From a bacterium (GTDB lineage: Bacteria > Patescibacteriota > Patescibacteriia > Patescibacteriales > GWC2-42-12), in NCBI GenBank assembly GCA_030655095.1, contig JAURWF010000019.1:1-31608 (forward strand): DNA of 31,608 bases. Reading direction: 5' to 3'. Below, piece by piece: positions 22,851 to 30,150 of this stretch (the first letter of the stretch is position 1; each line of letters opens with the position of its first letter). The position numbers and the translations under genes were made by a program. The notes below the pieces were generated by a model that was given only the letters and a program-made list of their open reading frames with translations, ran no database searches and was not told where the DNA came from.

Positions 22851-23276
22851 TTATTTTTTAGCTTTAGGCGTCTTGGCACCATAACTACTACGACTTTGTT
22901 TACGACCTTCTACTCCCTGAGTATCATAAACTCCTCTAATTATCTTATAACGAACACCTGGCAAATCTTTAGTCTTACCGCCTTTAATTAAGACAATGGA
23001 ATGTTCTTGTAAATTATGGCCAACACCAGGAATATAAGCAGTCACTTCCATCCCATTAGACAATTTAACACGAGCAATTTTTCTCAAAGCTGAATTAGGC
23101 TTTTTTGGAGTTGTTGTTGTTACTTTAACACAAACACCACGTTTGAATGGAGATCCTGCTGGTAAAACTGATTTTTTTCTATGCAAAGTATCTAGCGTTG
23201 TTTGCAACGCAGGAGACTTACTTTTTCTTCTAGTTGAACTTCTACCCTTTCGAACTAATTGATTTATTGTTGGCAT
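22851..23276 (-). CDS. rpsL: 30S ribosomal protein S12 (uS12)
   Basis: 141 residues from the ATG at 23274-23276, giving the canonical MPTINQLVRKGR. A longer frame from 23309 would run through the leader hairpin. The decoding loops TTPKKPNSALRKIARV and GVGHNLQEHSIVLIKGG, then DLPGVRYKIIRG, are intact. Compared with E. coli there is an extra stretch of about 15 residues before KRGVC (TTLDTLHRKKSVLPAG). S12 monitors codon-anticodon pairing; its Lys residues in PKKPNS are wild-type in form. Confidence 0.97.
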   Translation of the reverse strand: MPTINQLVRKGRSSTRRKSKSPALQTTLDTLHRKKSVLPAGSPFKRGVCVKVTTTTPKKPNSALRKIARVKLSNGMEVTAYIPGVGHNLQEHSIVLIKGGKTKDLPGVRYKIIRGVYDTQGVEGRKQSRSSYGAKTPKAKK

Positions 23277-23288
23277 ATTTTGAAAGCT

Positions 23289-23317
23289 AAAAAAACAAAC
23301 CCCGAACATTTCGGGAT
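23289..23317 (-). terminator. Terminator-like hairpin in the rpsL leader
   Basis: On the minus strand CCCGAA (23315-23310) and TTCGGG (23306-23301) pair around ATG and are followed by GTTTG and seven Ts (23295-23289). It lies between the predicted rpsL transcription start (about 23333) and the rpsL ATG (23276). It either ends upstream transcription or attenuates str operon transcription. Confidence 0.6.
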
Positions 23318-23339
23318 ATATAAATTTTATTACTTAACT

Positions 23340-23368
23340 AATTTAACACAAGAAAAAAAAACAGTCAA
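23340..23368 (-). promoter_or_regulatory. Promoter of the str operon (rpsL)
   Basis: TTGACT (23368-23363), 17-bp T-rich spacer, TAAATT (23345-23340) on the minus strand. The predicted start near 23333 gives a leader of about 57 nt that contains the terminator-like hairpin. Confidence 0.7.
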
Positions 23369-23428
23369 GACAAACGCATTAAATCATTTAAAATAACACC
23401 TAAAAAATATTAAATTAATTTAGCTAAT

Positions 23429-23953
23429 CTATTTCGCTGTTTTTATTGAGAATTTATAAAAACGATGTTTTTTAAAAACCTTATTCATAAATACAACATT
23501 AAAGCTAGCGCTATGAAATAAAAAAGCAAAATTACTTTTTATAATTTCCTCAACTTTATTTTTAAATTCTTTAGAAATAGTTTTATTTTTAACCATAGGA
23601 CACTCATTACCCCAATAATAAAGATTAACTATCTTTTTATCAAAATCTATCGTGTTCCAATCAACCAAAAAAGGATAAATTTTACAATCAATTGGCCTTA
23701 AATCTATTTCTTTATTAAGAGAATATTTTAAAAATTTACATTCTTTTCCGTTAGAACAGTTGCTGTATTTTACACGATCATCAATAAACTTTATTTTAAT
23801 ACCATGAGAAATTAAAAAATCCTTCATTCTGTCATGAAAAGCCATATATTCAATAATCCATTCCTCTACTAAACCATCATCACAACAACAACTATTGCAT
23901 TTGGCACCTAAACAACCTTCGAGTTCACCTTCTTTAAATTGTTTTTTTGTCAT
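23429..23953 (-). CDS. YkgJ-type Cys-rich (zinc/iron-chelating) domain protein
   Basis: 174 residues. A Cys cluster near the N-terminus (GCLGAKCNSCCCDDG) and a second set (CSNGKECKFL, then RPIDCKIYPF) follow the pattern of the CxxCxxCC metal-chelating family, in which RPxxCRxYP is typical. The molecular role of the family is poorly defined. It begins 30 bp after the membrane-protein gene and is probably co-transcribed with it. It is not a normal neighbour of rpsL. Confidence 0.65.
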   Translation of the reverse strand: MTKKQFKEGELEGCLGAKCNSCCCDDGLVEEWIIEYMAFHDRMKDFLISHGIKIKFIDDRVKYSNCSNGKECKFLKYSLNKEIDLRPIDCKIYPFLVDWNTIDFDKKIVNLYYWGNECPMVKNKTISKEFKNKVEEIIKSNFAFLFHSASFNVVFMNKVFKKHRFYKFSIKTAK

Positions 23954-23983
23954 ATCTTTAATTTTTGTCTAATCTAAAATTAC

Positions 23984-24967
23984 CTATTTTTTTATAACAT
24001 TCCCTAACATTCTAACAATTTTTGCTGTGCCGCCATTTTTAATTAATTCAATAAATAATCCTGTCCAAGCTGAAATTTGGAAAACTGTTAATATAGATCC
24101 GCTAATAATAATTAATAACAAAGCTGTTGAAAAAGCTAAAACAACTGCTAGCCAAACTCCAAAGACTGAAGACAAAAAATAAAAAATAAGTCCTAATGAC
24201 AAAAAAGGTATTGCTAAAATAAACATTAAAAAAAGAATTAATAATCCAACAGCAAAATTAATAAAAAATAAAATTAAAGCCATTTCAAGACTTACAATCC
24301 AATTATCTTTAAACAACTTCCAACCAAGCTTAATCGCATCAAATAAATTATTTTTATTAATTATAGTAAAGGCTATCGCATACTTTATTATTAAGGATAA
24401 ACTTACAGCTACAGGAATAAAAATAATAAATAAAACTACATAAAACAAACTAGCAATTATAATATTACTTTCACTAAAAATAAACGGTAAACTAATTACA
24501 GCTAATATTAAGCCCGTTGCTATATTGGCAATAATATTTAAAGCAAAAACCTGCCAAAAATTTTTAACGCCGCTTCTCATTCCTTCTTGAAAATTATGTC
24601 CCTTTTGTTTAATAATGTTAGCCGAGTTATTAACTATGGCGGACTGAGAAACTATGGACAACCAAACCAAAAAACCAAGCAAAACTAACACTATCAGAAA
24701 AATAGCCATTATCTTTAAAAACAACAAAGGATTTTGACTCATCATTCCAATAATATTATCTAAAGCCTGTTTACTAAAAATTCCTGTTTGGACTATTTTA
24801 TCAACAGCAGGCAATATACTCTGATTATCACCCATTAAGCTATGCGACAATATTTTATATTCACCAGCGCTACCTAGTAAAATCGCAAAAACTCCAAAAA
24901 ACCATAAATATTTATTACGCCAAGTTGTTTGCCAAGATTGTTTAAAAATGTTTCTGTATAATGACAT
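23984..24967 (-). CDS. Multi-pass membrane protein of unknown function
   Basis: 327 residues. The N-terminus (IFKQSWQTTWRNKYLWFFGVFAI) resembles the start of several uncharacterised bacterial membrane proteins. At least six hydrophobic segments follow, near residues 86-110, 140-162, 167-197, 227-255, 258-277 and 278-303. A central amphipathic segment (NLFDAIKLGWKLFKDNWIV) recalls the repeated motif of glycerophosphodiesterase-type membrane domains. No catalytic residues are evident. It lies downstream of ftsH. Confidence 0.6.
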   Translation of the reverse strand: MSLYRNIFKQSWQTTWRNKYLWFFGVFAILLGSAGEYKILSHSLMGDNQSILPAVDKIVQTGIFSKQALDNIIGMMSQNPLLFLKIMAIFLIVLVLLGFLVWLSIVSQSAIVNNSANIIKQKGHNFQEGMRSGVKNFWQVFALNIIANIATGLILAVISLPFIFSESNIIIASLFYVVLFIIFIPVAVSLSLIIKYAIAFTIINKNNLFDAIKLGWKLFKDNWIVSLEMALILFFINFAVGLLILFLMFILAIPFLSLGLIFYFLSSVFGVWLAVVLAFSTALLLIIISGSILTVFQISAWTGLFIELIKNGGTAKIVRMLGNVIKK

Positions 24968-24980
24968 ATTTTTTCTTTTT

Positions 24981-25000
24981 ATCCCGAACGCTCGGGGTTA
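24981..25000. repeat. Short CCCGA/TCGGG palindromic element
   Basis: CCCGA (24983-24987) pairs with TCGGG (24992-24996). The 20-bp element is nearly the same as the rpsL leader hairpin (23297-23317) but in the opposite orientation. It lies 14 bp upstream of the membrane-protein start codon. The side toward that gene is A-rich on the transcribed strand, so it is not a terminator for that direction. Confidence 0.5.
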
Positions 25001-25038
25001 ATAATTAAAATTATTTTAATTATAACACACTTAGAGTC

Positions 25039-25110
25039 TGTCGCCAAATACCGTATTCGGTAGAAAATTCTAAATTAAGGAATGGATTGCGGGTCAAGCC
25101 CGCAATGACA
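25039..25110. repeat. Dispersed-type palindromes downstream of ftsH
   Basis: ATTGCGGG (25086-25093) pairs with CCCGCAAT (25099-25106), followed by GACA. This resembles the TGTCATTGCGGG-type palindromes scattered in many bacterial genomes. A smaller stem TACCG/CGGTA lies at 25039-25052. Together they occupy the ftsH/membrane-protein spacer and may end ftsH transcription, though the T-tract is poor. Confidence 0.5.
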
Positions 25111-25120
25111 AAAAAGAGAA

Positions 25121-26944
25121 TTAAGATACTCTAGCGCCAACAATTTCTTCAAATTCTTCTTTTTCCAATGTTTCTTTTTCTAATAAAACTGCTACAACTT
25201 TTTCTAGCTCTTCTTTTTTCGCTTTAATAATTCCTCTAGCTTGATGAGCTGCCTTATCAATAAAACAAGAAATTTCTGCATCTATTTGCTCAGCTATTTT
25301 TTCACTATAATTCCGCTGTTCATGAGCATCACTTCCTAAAAAAATCATTTCCTCTTTTTCTCCAAAAGTTCTCAGTCCAAGAGATTCGCTCATACCAAAA
25401 TCAGTAACCAATTTACGTGCCAAATTTGTTGCGCGACGCAAATCAGAAGTAGAGCCAGTTGTAACTTCTCCAAAAATATCCTGTTCAATAATATGCCCTG
25501 CTAATAATACTGACAATTCTTCAGTAAATTCTGTTTTAGTGTGCATATGTTTATCCTCAGTCGGCAATGTAATAGTAAACCCAGCTGCCTGACCGCGAGA
25601 AATAATAGAAATTTTTTGCACAGGATTAGCGTGTGGAGAAAAATGAGCAACAATCGCATGCCCAGCCTCATGATAAGCAGTAATTTTTTTCTCTTTCTCT
25701 GATAAAATTTTAGATTTTCTTTCTGGTCCAAGCATTACTTTTTCTATTGACTCAAACAACTCTTCCATTTCAATAATTTTTTTATTTCTTCTAGTCGCTA
25801 ATATTGCTGCTTCATTTAATAAATTAGCCAGATCAGCACCAGAAAACCCTGGAGTTCGCATAGCAATTTTACTTAAACTTACATTTTTAGCTAATGGTTT
25901 TTTCTTAGCATGAATCTGTAAAATAGCTTTTCTATCAGCCAAGTCTGGTTCATCCAAAATAACTCTACGATCAAAACGACCGGGTCGCAATAACGCAGGA
26001 TCTAAAACATCTGGACGATTAGTGGCTGCAATAACAATAACATTAACATTAGGTTCAAATCCGTCCATCTCAACTAATATTTGGTTTAAAGTCTGTTCTC
26101 GTTCATCATGCGAACCACCTAATCCAGCGCCACGACGACGACCAACAGCATCAATTTCATCAATAAAAACTATACAAGGAGAACTTTTTTTAGCCCGACG
26201 AAATAAATCTCTTACTCGTGAAGCTCCAACTCCAACAAACATTTCCACAAATTCTGATCCAGAAATATTAAAAAAAGGAACATCAGCCTCACCTGCCACT
26301 GCTCTTGCAAGCAAAGTTTTTCCTGTTCCAGGATTGCCTAACAACAAAACTCCCCTTGGTATACGAGCTCCCATTTCAACAAATTTTTGTGGTTGCTTTA
26401 AAAATTCCACCACTTCTTTTAATTCCTCTTTAGCTTCCTTAACTCCTGCCACGTCTTTAAAAGTAATTTTATCTTTATTTTCTTTATTAGATTCTTTGGC
26501 TTGCGACTGCCCAAAGCTCATCATTCTAGTATTAGCTCCTTGCACCGAACGCATCATAAAAAAAAGTAGAACTCCAATTAATAAAAAAGGAAGCAAAAAA
26601 GGTAATGCTGTCTCCATCCAATATGACATGCCTTCCTTTTCCTTAACTTCAATTTTAATATCAACTAATTTAATCAAATCAATATTAAAATTTTTAATTA
26701 ACTGCGAAAAAGTTTCATTAATTTCTTTTTTAACTATTTCTTCTTTGCCTTGCTTTAAAGTAATTTTTAATTCACTATCATAAATAGCGATAGCAGAAAC
26801 TTCTTGTTTATTAATTTGATTAATTAATGTTTCCAAGCCTACTTTTTCTACTGTTTTATTTGAATTATTAAAAGCGCTAAATAATATTGCTATAAATAAA
26901 AATATGCCAAGAAATACAAAAAAATTTTTTAATAGATTTTTCAT
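25121..26944 (-). CDS. ftsH: ATP-dependent zinc metalloprotease FtsH
   Basis: 607 residues. Two membrane segments (8-26 and 112-131) flank a short external domain. The AAA module has Walker A GNPGTGKT (203-210), Walker B IVFIDEID (258-265) and the second region of homology (ATNRPDVLDPALLRPGRFDR). The protease has HEAGH (425-429) and the third zinc ligand in TSDLRRA (D501). FtsH degrades misassembled membrane proteins such as unpaired SecY. It has its own promoter and no ribosomal gene between it and the membrane-protein gene. Confidence 0.98.
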   Translation of the reverse strand: MKNLLKNFFVFLGIFLFIAILFSAFNNSNKTVEKVGLETLINQINKQEVSAIAIYDSELKITLKQGKEEIVKKEINETFSQLIKNFNIDLIKLVDIKIEVKEKEGMSYWMETALPFLLPFLLIGVLLFFMMRSVQGANTRMMSFGQSQAKESNKENKDKITFKDVAGVKEAKEELKEVVEFLKQPQKFVEMGARIPRGVLLLGNPGTGKTLLARAVAGEADVPFFNISGSEFVEMFVGVGASRVRDLFRRAKKSSPCIVFIDEIDAVGRRRGAGLGGSHDEREQTLNQILVEMDGFEPNVNVIVIAATNRPDVLDPALLRPGRFDRRVILDEPDLADRKAILQIHAKKKPLAKNVSLSKIAMRTPGFSGADLANLLNEAAILATRRNKKIIEMEELFESIEKVMLGPERKSKILSEKEKKITAYHEAGHAIVAHFSPHANPVQKISIISRGQAAGFTITLPTEDKHMHTKTEFTEELSVLLAGHIIEQDIFGEVTTGSTSDLRRATNLARKLVTDFGMSESLGLRTFGEKEEMIFLGSDAHEQRNYSEKIAEQIDAEISCFIDKAAHQARGIIKAKKEELEKVVAVLLEKETLEKEEFEEIVGARVS

Positions 26945-26978
26945 TTTATTTAATAATAAATTTTATTTAATAATTAAA

Positions 26979-27007
26979 ATTATATAATATTCTATACACT
27001 TTAGCAA
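26979..27007 (-). promoter_or_regulatory. Promoter of ftsH
   Basis: TTGCTA (27007-27002), 17-bp spacer, TATAAT (26984-26979) on the minus strand. The predicted start site is about 28 nt before the ftsH ATG. Confidence 0.7.
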
Positions 27008-27015
27008 ACACCCAT

Positions 27016-27058
27016 AAAAAATACAGAAACAAGGCAATACCCTATTCCTGTATTTTTT
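27016..27058. terminator. Bidirectional terminator after rpsA
   Basis: Perfect 11-bp arms AAAAAATACAG (27016-27026) and CTGTATTTTTT (27048-27058) enclose a 21-nt loop. It lies 14 bp after the S1 stop codon and upstream of the ftsH promoter, so it separates the two units. Confidence 0.8.
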
Positions 27059-27072
27059 TATTATTAACAATT

Positions 27073-28362
27073 CTATTCTTTATCTTTAATATTTAATTTT
27101 TCTTTCTTTTCTTTTATAACTTTCTCTTTAACAACTTTTTCTTTCTTTTCTTTAACAACTTTCTTTATCTTAATTTCTTTATCATCAACTTTAATCGCTG
27201 TTTTTTTATTAGATTCTGAGATTTCTTGCTCGCTCTGTTTATCTGACCTTTTAACTCCTAATTTATCAATTTTTACAGCAGACAATCCTAATCGATGATC
27301 TCTAGGCTCTACAGAAACAACTGTAAATTCTTTTTGATCGCCAACTTTAAAAAGATCATTAATCTTTTGATCGTGCGCTAATCCAAGTTGACTAATATGC
27401 GCTAAACCATGAATATCTTTATCAAGTTCAACAAATAGACCAAACGGATTAATCTTTAAAATAGTACCTGTTACTTGTTGGCCTACTTTATATTTTTTCT
27501 CAACACCCTGCCAAGGATCTTCAAGTAATTTTTTAGCTGACAAAAATATTTTAGAACCATCAATAGAAATAATTTCAGCCTTAACAATATCACCGACTTT
27601 AAATAAATCAGCAGGACTATCAATACGTTGCCATGCTAATTCGCTAATATGAATTAAACCTTCCAAATTTTGATTAAAGCTAACAAAAACACCGAAATCA
27701 GTCAAAGCAGTAATAGTCCCATCAACAATACTACCAACCTTATATTTAGAAATAATATCCTTTTGCTTTTCCTGCCAAGCATCCTTTTCGCTAATAACTA
27801 ATTTTTCTTCTTTCTCATCCAAAGCCATAACTCTACCTTCTATTTCCGAACCAACAAATGATTTTAATTTATCTAAAATTTTAGCCTTATCTCCACCATT
27901 AACACGTGGATAATTTTCTGGAGACAATTGAGAAACAGGCAAAAAACCAGATATTTGTCCATAACTAACAATCAATCCTCCCTTATTAGCGTCATTAATT
28001 TTTACTTTAATAATTTTTTTATTTTCAAAAGCGTCGATCAAAGTATTCCACGCTTTTTGCTGACCAGCATATTTAAAAGACAACTCCATTTCACCATTTT
28101 CATTTTCTTCCTCAACAACAGTTGCTTCAACTTCATCACCAGGTTTTAAATTAGCATACTCCTCTGCTTCAAAATATAATTCTTGACCACGCACTACACC
28201 GCAAGCGATTCCGTCAATATCCAATCTAACTTCTGCCTTAGATGCAGAAACAACAACTCCTTTAACAATCTCTCCGATCTGAGAAATTTTAAAAGTATCT
28301 TTATCTAATAATTCTTTAAATTCAGCTTCCTGAGCACTAATTACTTTATCATCTTCTATCAT
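27073..28362 (-). CDS. rpsA: 30S ribosomal protein S1 (bS1), four S1 domains
   Basis: 429 residues. Four S1 (OB-fold) repeats begin near residues 28 (IGEIVKGVVVSASKAEVRLD), 113, 208 (KVGSIVDGTITALTDFGVFV) and 292 (KVGQQVTGTILKINPFGLFV). The last two carry the classical DFGVFV/PFGLFV and GLIHISEL or GLAHISQL motifs. E. coli S1 has six repeats; four-repeat forms occur in other phyla. Residues 367-429 are a Lys/Glu-rich tail (VVKEKKEKVVKEKVIKEKK). S1 unwinds and delivers mRNA, relevant where Shine-Dalgarno signals are absent. Confidence 0.93.
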   Translation of the reverse strand: MIEDDKVISAQEAEFKELLDKDTFKISQIGEIVKGVVVSASKAEVRLDIDGIACGVVRGQELYFEAEEYANLKPGDEVEATVVEEENENGEMELSFKYAGQQKAWNTLIDAFENKKIIKVKINDANKGGLIVSYGQISGFLPVSQLSPENYPRVNGGDKAKILDKLKSFVGSEIEGRVMALDEKEEKLVISEKDAWQEKQKDIISKYKVGSIVDGTITALTDFGVFVSFNQNLEGLIHISELAWQRIDSPADLFKVGDIVKAEIISIDGSKIFLSAKKLLEDPWQGVEKKYKVGQQVTGTILKINPFGLFVELDKDIHGLAHISQLGLAHDQKINDLFKVGDQKEFTVVSVEPRDHRLGLSAVKIDKLGVKRSDKQSEQEISESNKKTAIKVDDKEIKIKKVVKEKKEKVVKEKVIKEKKEKLNIKDKE

Positions 28363-28381
28363 ATTTTTTCTTTTTTTCTTA

Positions 28382-28421
28382 GCCTTTCTTAGAAAAGCCC
28401 TTCGGTTGCCTTAAAACCAAA
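28382..28421 (-). other. Two tandem stem-loops in the rpsA leader
   Basis: On the transcript, the first stem pairs plus positions 28415-28421 with 28401-28407 (7 bp, one G-U, 7-nt loop), and the second pairs 28392-28398 with 28382-28388 (7 bp, one G-U, 3-nt loop). They are separated by two bases and lie 20 bp before the S1 start. S1 autoregulates through leader structure in E. coli; similarity here is only by position. Confidence 0.4.
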
Positions 28422-28456
28422 GAATTTATTAAAGGTAAAATAAATATTTAGTTAAA

Positions 28457-29467
28457 CTATTTAGCACAATCAGCGGCTGTTGTTGAACCTGAGGCTTCCC
28501 CTTGACCAAAGCCAGGAGAAGGTGGAGTTGATGACAATTTTTTACTACATTCTGCTGGAGTTTTATTAAAAGCTGAGCAAATCATTGTTAATAAACTTGC
28601 TGAATCCCTCTCTGCTTGTACCTGCACGCCATTAATAACTAAGCTTGGTGAACCTTGAATACCATATTTTGTATTATCAGCTTTATAAATATCAAATGGC
28701 GGAAAACTATCATTAGGCCAAGATTTTTTATCATTAAACTTCTTAGTTACAGAATATTGCTGATCAGCTAATTTAACACAACTATTAATTTTTGCTTCAT
28801 TTAATTTTACTGATTTCAAACAAGCGCCTGAATCACTGCTGTTAAGAAAACATTTTAAATAACTAACTAATTTGCCCTTATCCTCTTTTTGAATACAATA
28901 TTGAGTTAACTGTTCATTTAACTCTTTCTGACCATGCATTACATAATCACAAAATTTCAAAGTAAAATTAATTTTACTACCCAACGCTTCTAGAACAGGC
29001 AAAATACCTTTTTCAATCTGTGTGCCATAAGGGCAATGACTCATAACAAATAATTCAACATCAGGTTTATCTTTTTTAGATAATTTAACATTAGCCTTTT
29101 CATCTGGTTTATTTGTCTGATCTGCTCCTGCTTTAGCCTGCTGAGCCTTAGCAGTTTCCTCGTCTATATTAATACCTGCTTGAAAAAACTTTTCACCATC
29201 ATTAGTCATATAAGAAGTGTATTCTTCTCCTTTTACTTCTAAAACAATTTTATATAAATTACCGTCAGGAACAATGCTTTTGATAGTCACTTTCATGTTA
29301 GCTGGCAATAAATTTTCATTAATAAACTTTTCCACCTTAGCGCTTGCTTCTTCAACGCCAATTAACTGTGTTAAAGCTTTACTCTTATGCCAACCATAAC
29401 CAATAGTTGCTAAAGCAACAATAAAAATTAAAATTAAAACCTTGTTTAAATTACTTACTTTCATCAT
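28457..29467 (-). CDS. Membrane-anchored thioredoxin-fold protein with GILT-like motifs
   Basis: 336 residues. Residues 9-26 form a signal anchor; a charged linker (101-133) leads to a thioredoxin-fold domain. The active-site region SHCPYGTQ has only one Cys (C145) in the CxxC position. C173 with H178-G179 and C191 recalls the CQHGxxE...C pattern of GILT-type thiol reductases. G272SP274 provides the cis-Pro loop. Further Cys residues (206, 216, 230, 297, 307, 334) probably form disulfides. It likely acts on extracytoplasmic thiols; direction and partner are unknown. A Pro/Gly/Ser-rich tail ends the protein. Confidence 0.75.
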   Translation of the reverse strand: MMKVSNLNKVLILIFIVALATIGYGWHKSKALTQLIGVEEASAKVEKFINENLLPANMKVTIKSIVPDGNLYKIVLEVKGEEYTSYMTNDGEKFFQAGINIDEETAKAQQAKAGADQTNKPDEKANVKLSKKDKPDVELFVMSHCPYGTQIEKGILPVLEALGSKINFTLKFCDYVMHGQKELNEQLTQYCIQKEDKGKLVSYLKCFLNSSDSGACLKSVKLNEAKINSCVKLADQQYSVTKKFNDKKSWPNDSFPPFDIYKADNTKYGIQGSPSLVINGVQVQAERDSASLLTMICSAFNKTPAECSKKLSSTPPSPGFGQGEASGSTTAADCAK

Positions 29468-29476
29468 ACTGTTTTA

Positions 29477-29520
29477 TTAGTTAGTTAGTTAATTAGTTAA
29501 TTAGTTAATTAGTTAGTTAA
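29477..29520. repeat. TTAGTTAA-type array in the thiol-protein leader
   Basis: Alternating TTAG and TTAA tetramers occupy most of the leader between the predicted promoter and the start codon at 29467. Confidence 0.8.
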
Positions 29521-29529
29521 TGTTTTTTT

Positions 29530-29558
29530 ACTTTAACAAATAACTTATTAAATGTCAA
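29530..29558 (-). promoter_or_regulatory. Promoter of the thioredoxin-fold gene
   Basis: Perfect TTGACA (29558-29553), 17-bp spacer, TAAAGT (29535-29530) on the minus strand. The leader is about 55 nt and mostly tandem repeat. Confidence 0.7.
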
Positions 29559-29587
29559 AAATCTAAATAAAAGAAATAAAAGAAATA

Positions 29588-29622
29588 TGGACTGATAGAT
29601 GTTGCTAATATCTATCAGTCCA
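29588..29622. repeat. 13-bp-stem inverted repeat
   Basis: Perfect 13-nt arms (29588-29600 and 29610-29622) enclose a 9-nt loop. On the minus strand it is followed by a T-rich tract, and on the plus strand by AAAATAGC. It could be a terminator of an unseen minus-strand transcript or a protein-binding dyad between the divergent promoters. Confidence 0.7.
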
Positions 29623-29804
29623 AAAATAGCATATAACATTTTAGTTTTTCAGCGATCAATCATCCAATCAGATCCTTTACTTCACTAAAACATTATTCTT
29701 TTTTTCTTATTCTTATAATAGCATACTTTCAAAAAAACATACAATCTCAGTCTGCTCCAACACAAGATAATCCGATATGAGATAATTCATTCCACTATCT
29801 AACG

Positions 29805-29834
29805 CAAGATGAACCCATAATTGGGCTCATCTTG
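29805..29834. repeat. Long inverted repeat upstream of the LysM/M23 gene
   Basis: CAAGATGA (29805-29812) pairs with TCATCTTG (29827-29834) and CCCA (29814-29817) with TGGG (29822-29825); the single mismatch is 29813/29826 and the loop is TAAT. No T-run follows on either side. Confidence 0.7.
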
Positions 29835-30035
29835 TGGATTTGCCATAAACAAAGTTGATAAAAACGGAAAGAAAAAAAAGAAATTAACAATATCATACAA
29901 CGTATCGTTATTTAACATTTAACCTGTTTTAAAATTAAAGCTATCAACATAAAAGCTAGTGACTTTAATAAATTTTATTAAAAAAATTTTGAAAGCTTGA
30001 GAAAGAGTAAAAAAAAATAACATAAAAATTATTTT

Positions 30036-30064
30036 TTGACAAAAAATAGCAAAAATGTTAATGT
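30036..30064 (+). promoter_or_regulatory. Promoter of the LysM/M23 gene
   Basis: Perfect TTGACA (30036-30041), 17-bp spacer, TAATGT (30059-30064) on the plus strand, with a predicted start near 30071. Confidence 0.65.
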
Positions 30065-30150
30065 ATTTTTGTTAGTTTATTAAAAATTTAAACTATATAA
30101 CCAAAAATATTAAAAAAATATTAATAGAAATATTACTATTTTTATCAAAC

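Larger units (their letters stand above)
29468..30150. other. 683-bp divergent intergenic region
   Basis: The region separates the thiol protein gene (minus) from the LysM/M23 gene (plus). It holds a TTAG/TTAA array (29477-29520), a minus-strand promoter (29530-29558), a 13-bp-stem hairpin (29588-29622), a second long hairpin (29805-29834) and a plus-strand promoter (30036-30064). I see no convincing gene. A TATAAT at 29715-29720 lacks a -35 partner. Confidence 0.7.

Noticed and set aside
23277..23309. An 11-residue longer start for rpsL
   Set aside because: MPTINQLVRKGR is the universal S12 N-terminus. The extra codons run through the leader hairpin.
26022..26783. A 253-codon plus-strand frame inside ftsH
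   Set aside because: It is exactly antisense to the conserved FtsH ATPase region and its translation is Ser/Thr/Pro-rich without any family motif. It is a shadow of a strongly conserved gene.
29517..29639. A 40-codon minus-strand ORF in the divergent spacer
   Set aside because: It runs through a hairpin, a promoter and the start of a tandem array, and its hydrophobic product has no recognisable feature. Probably a chance frame in T-rich DNA.
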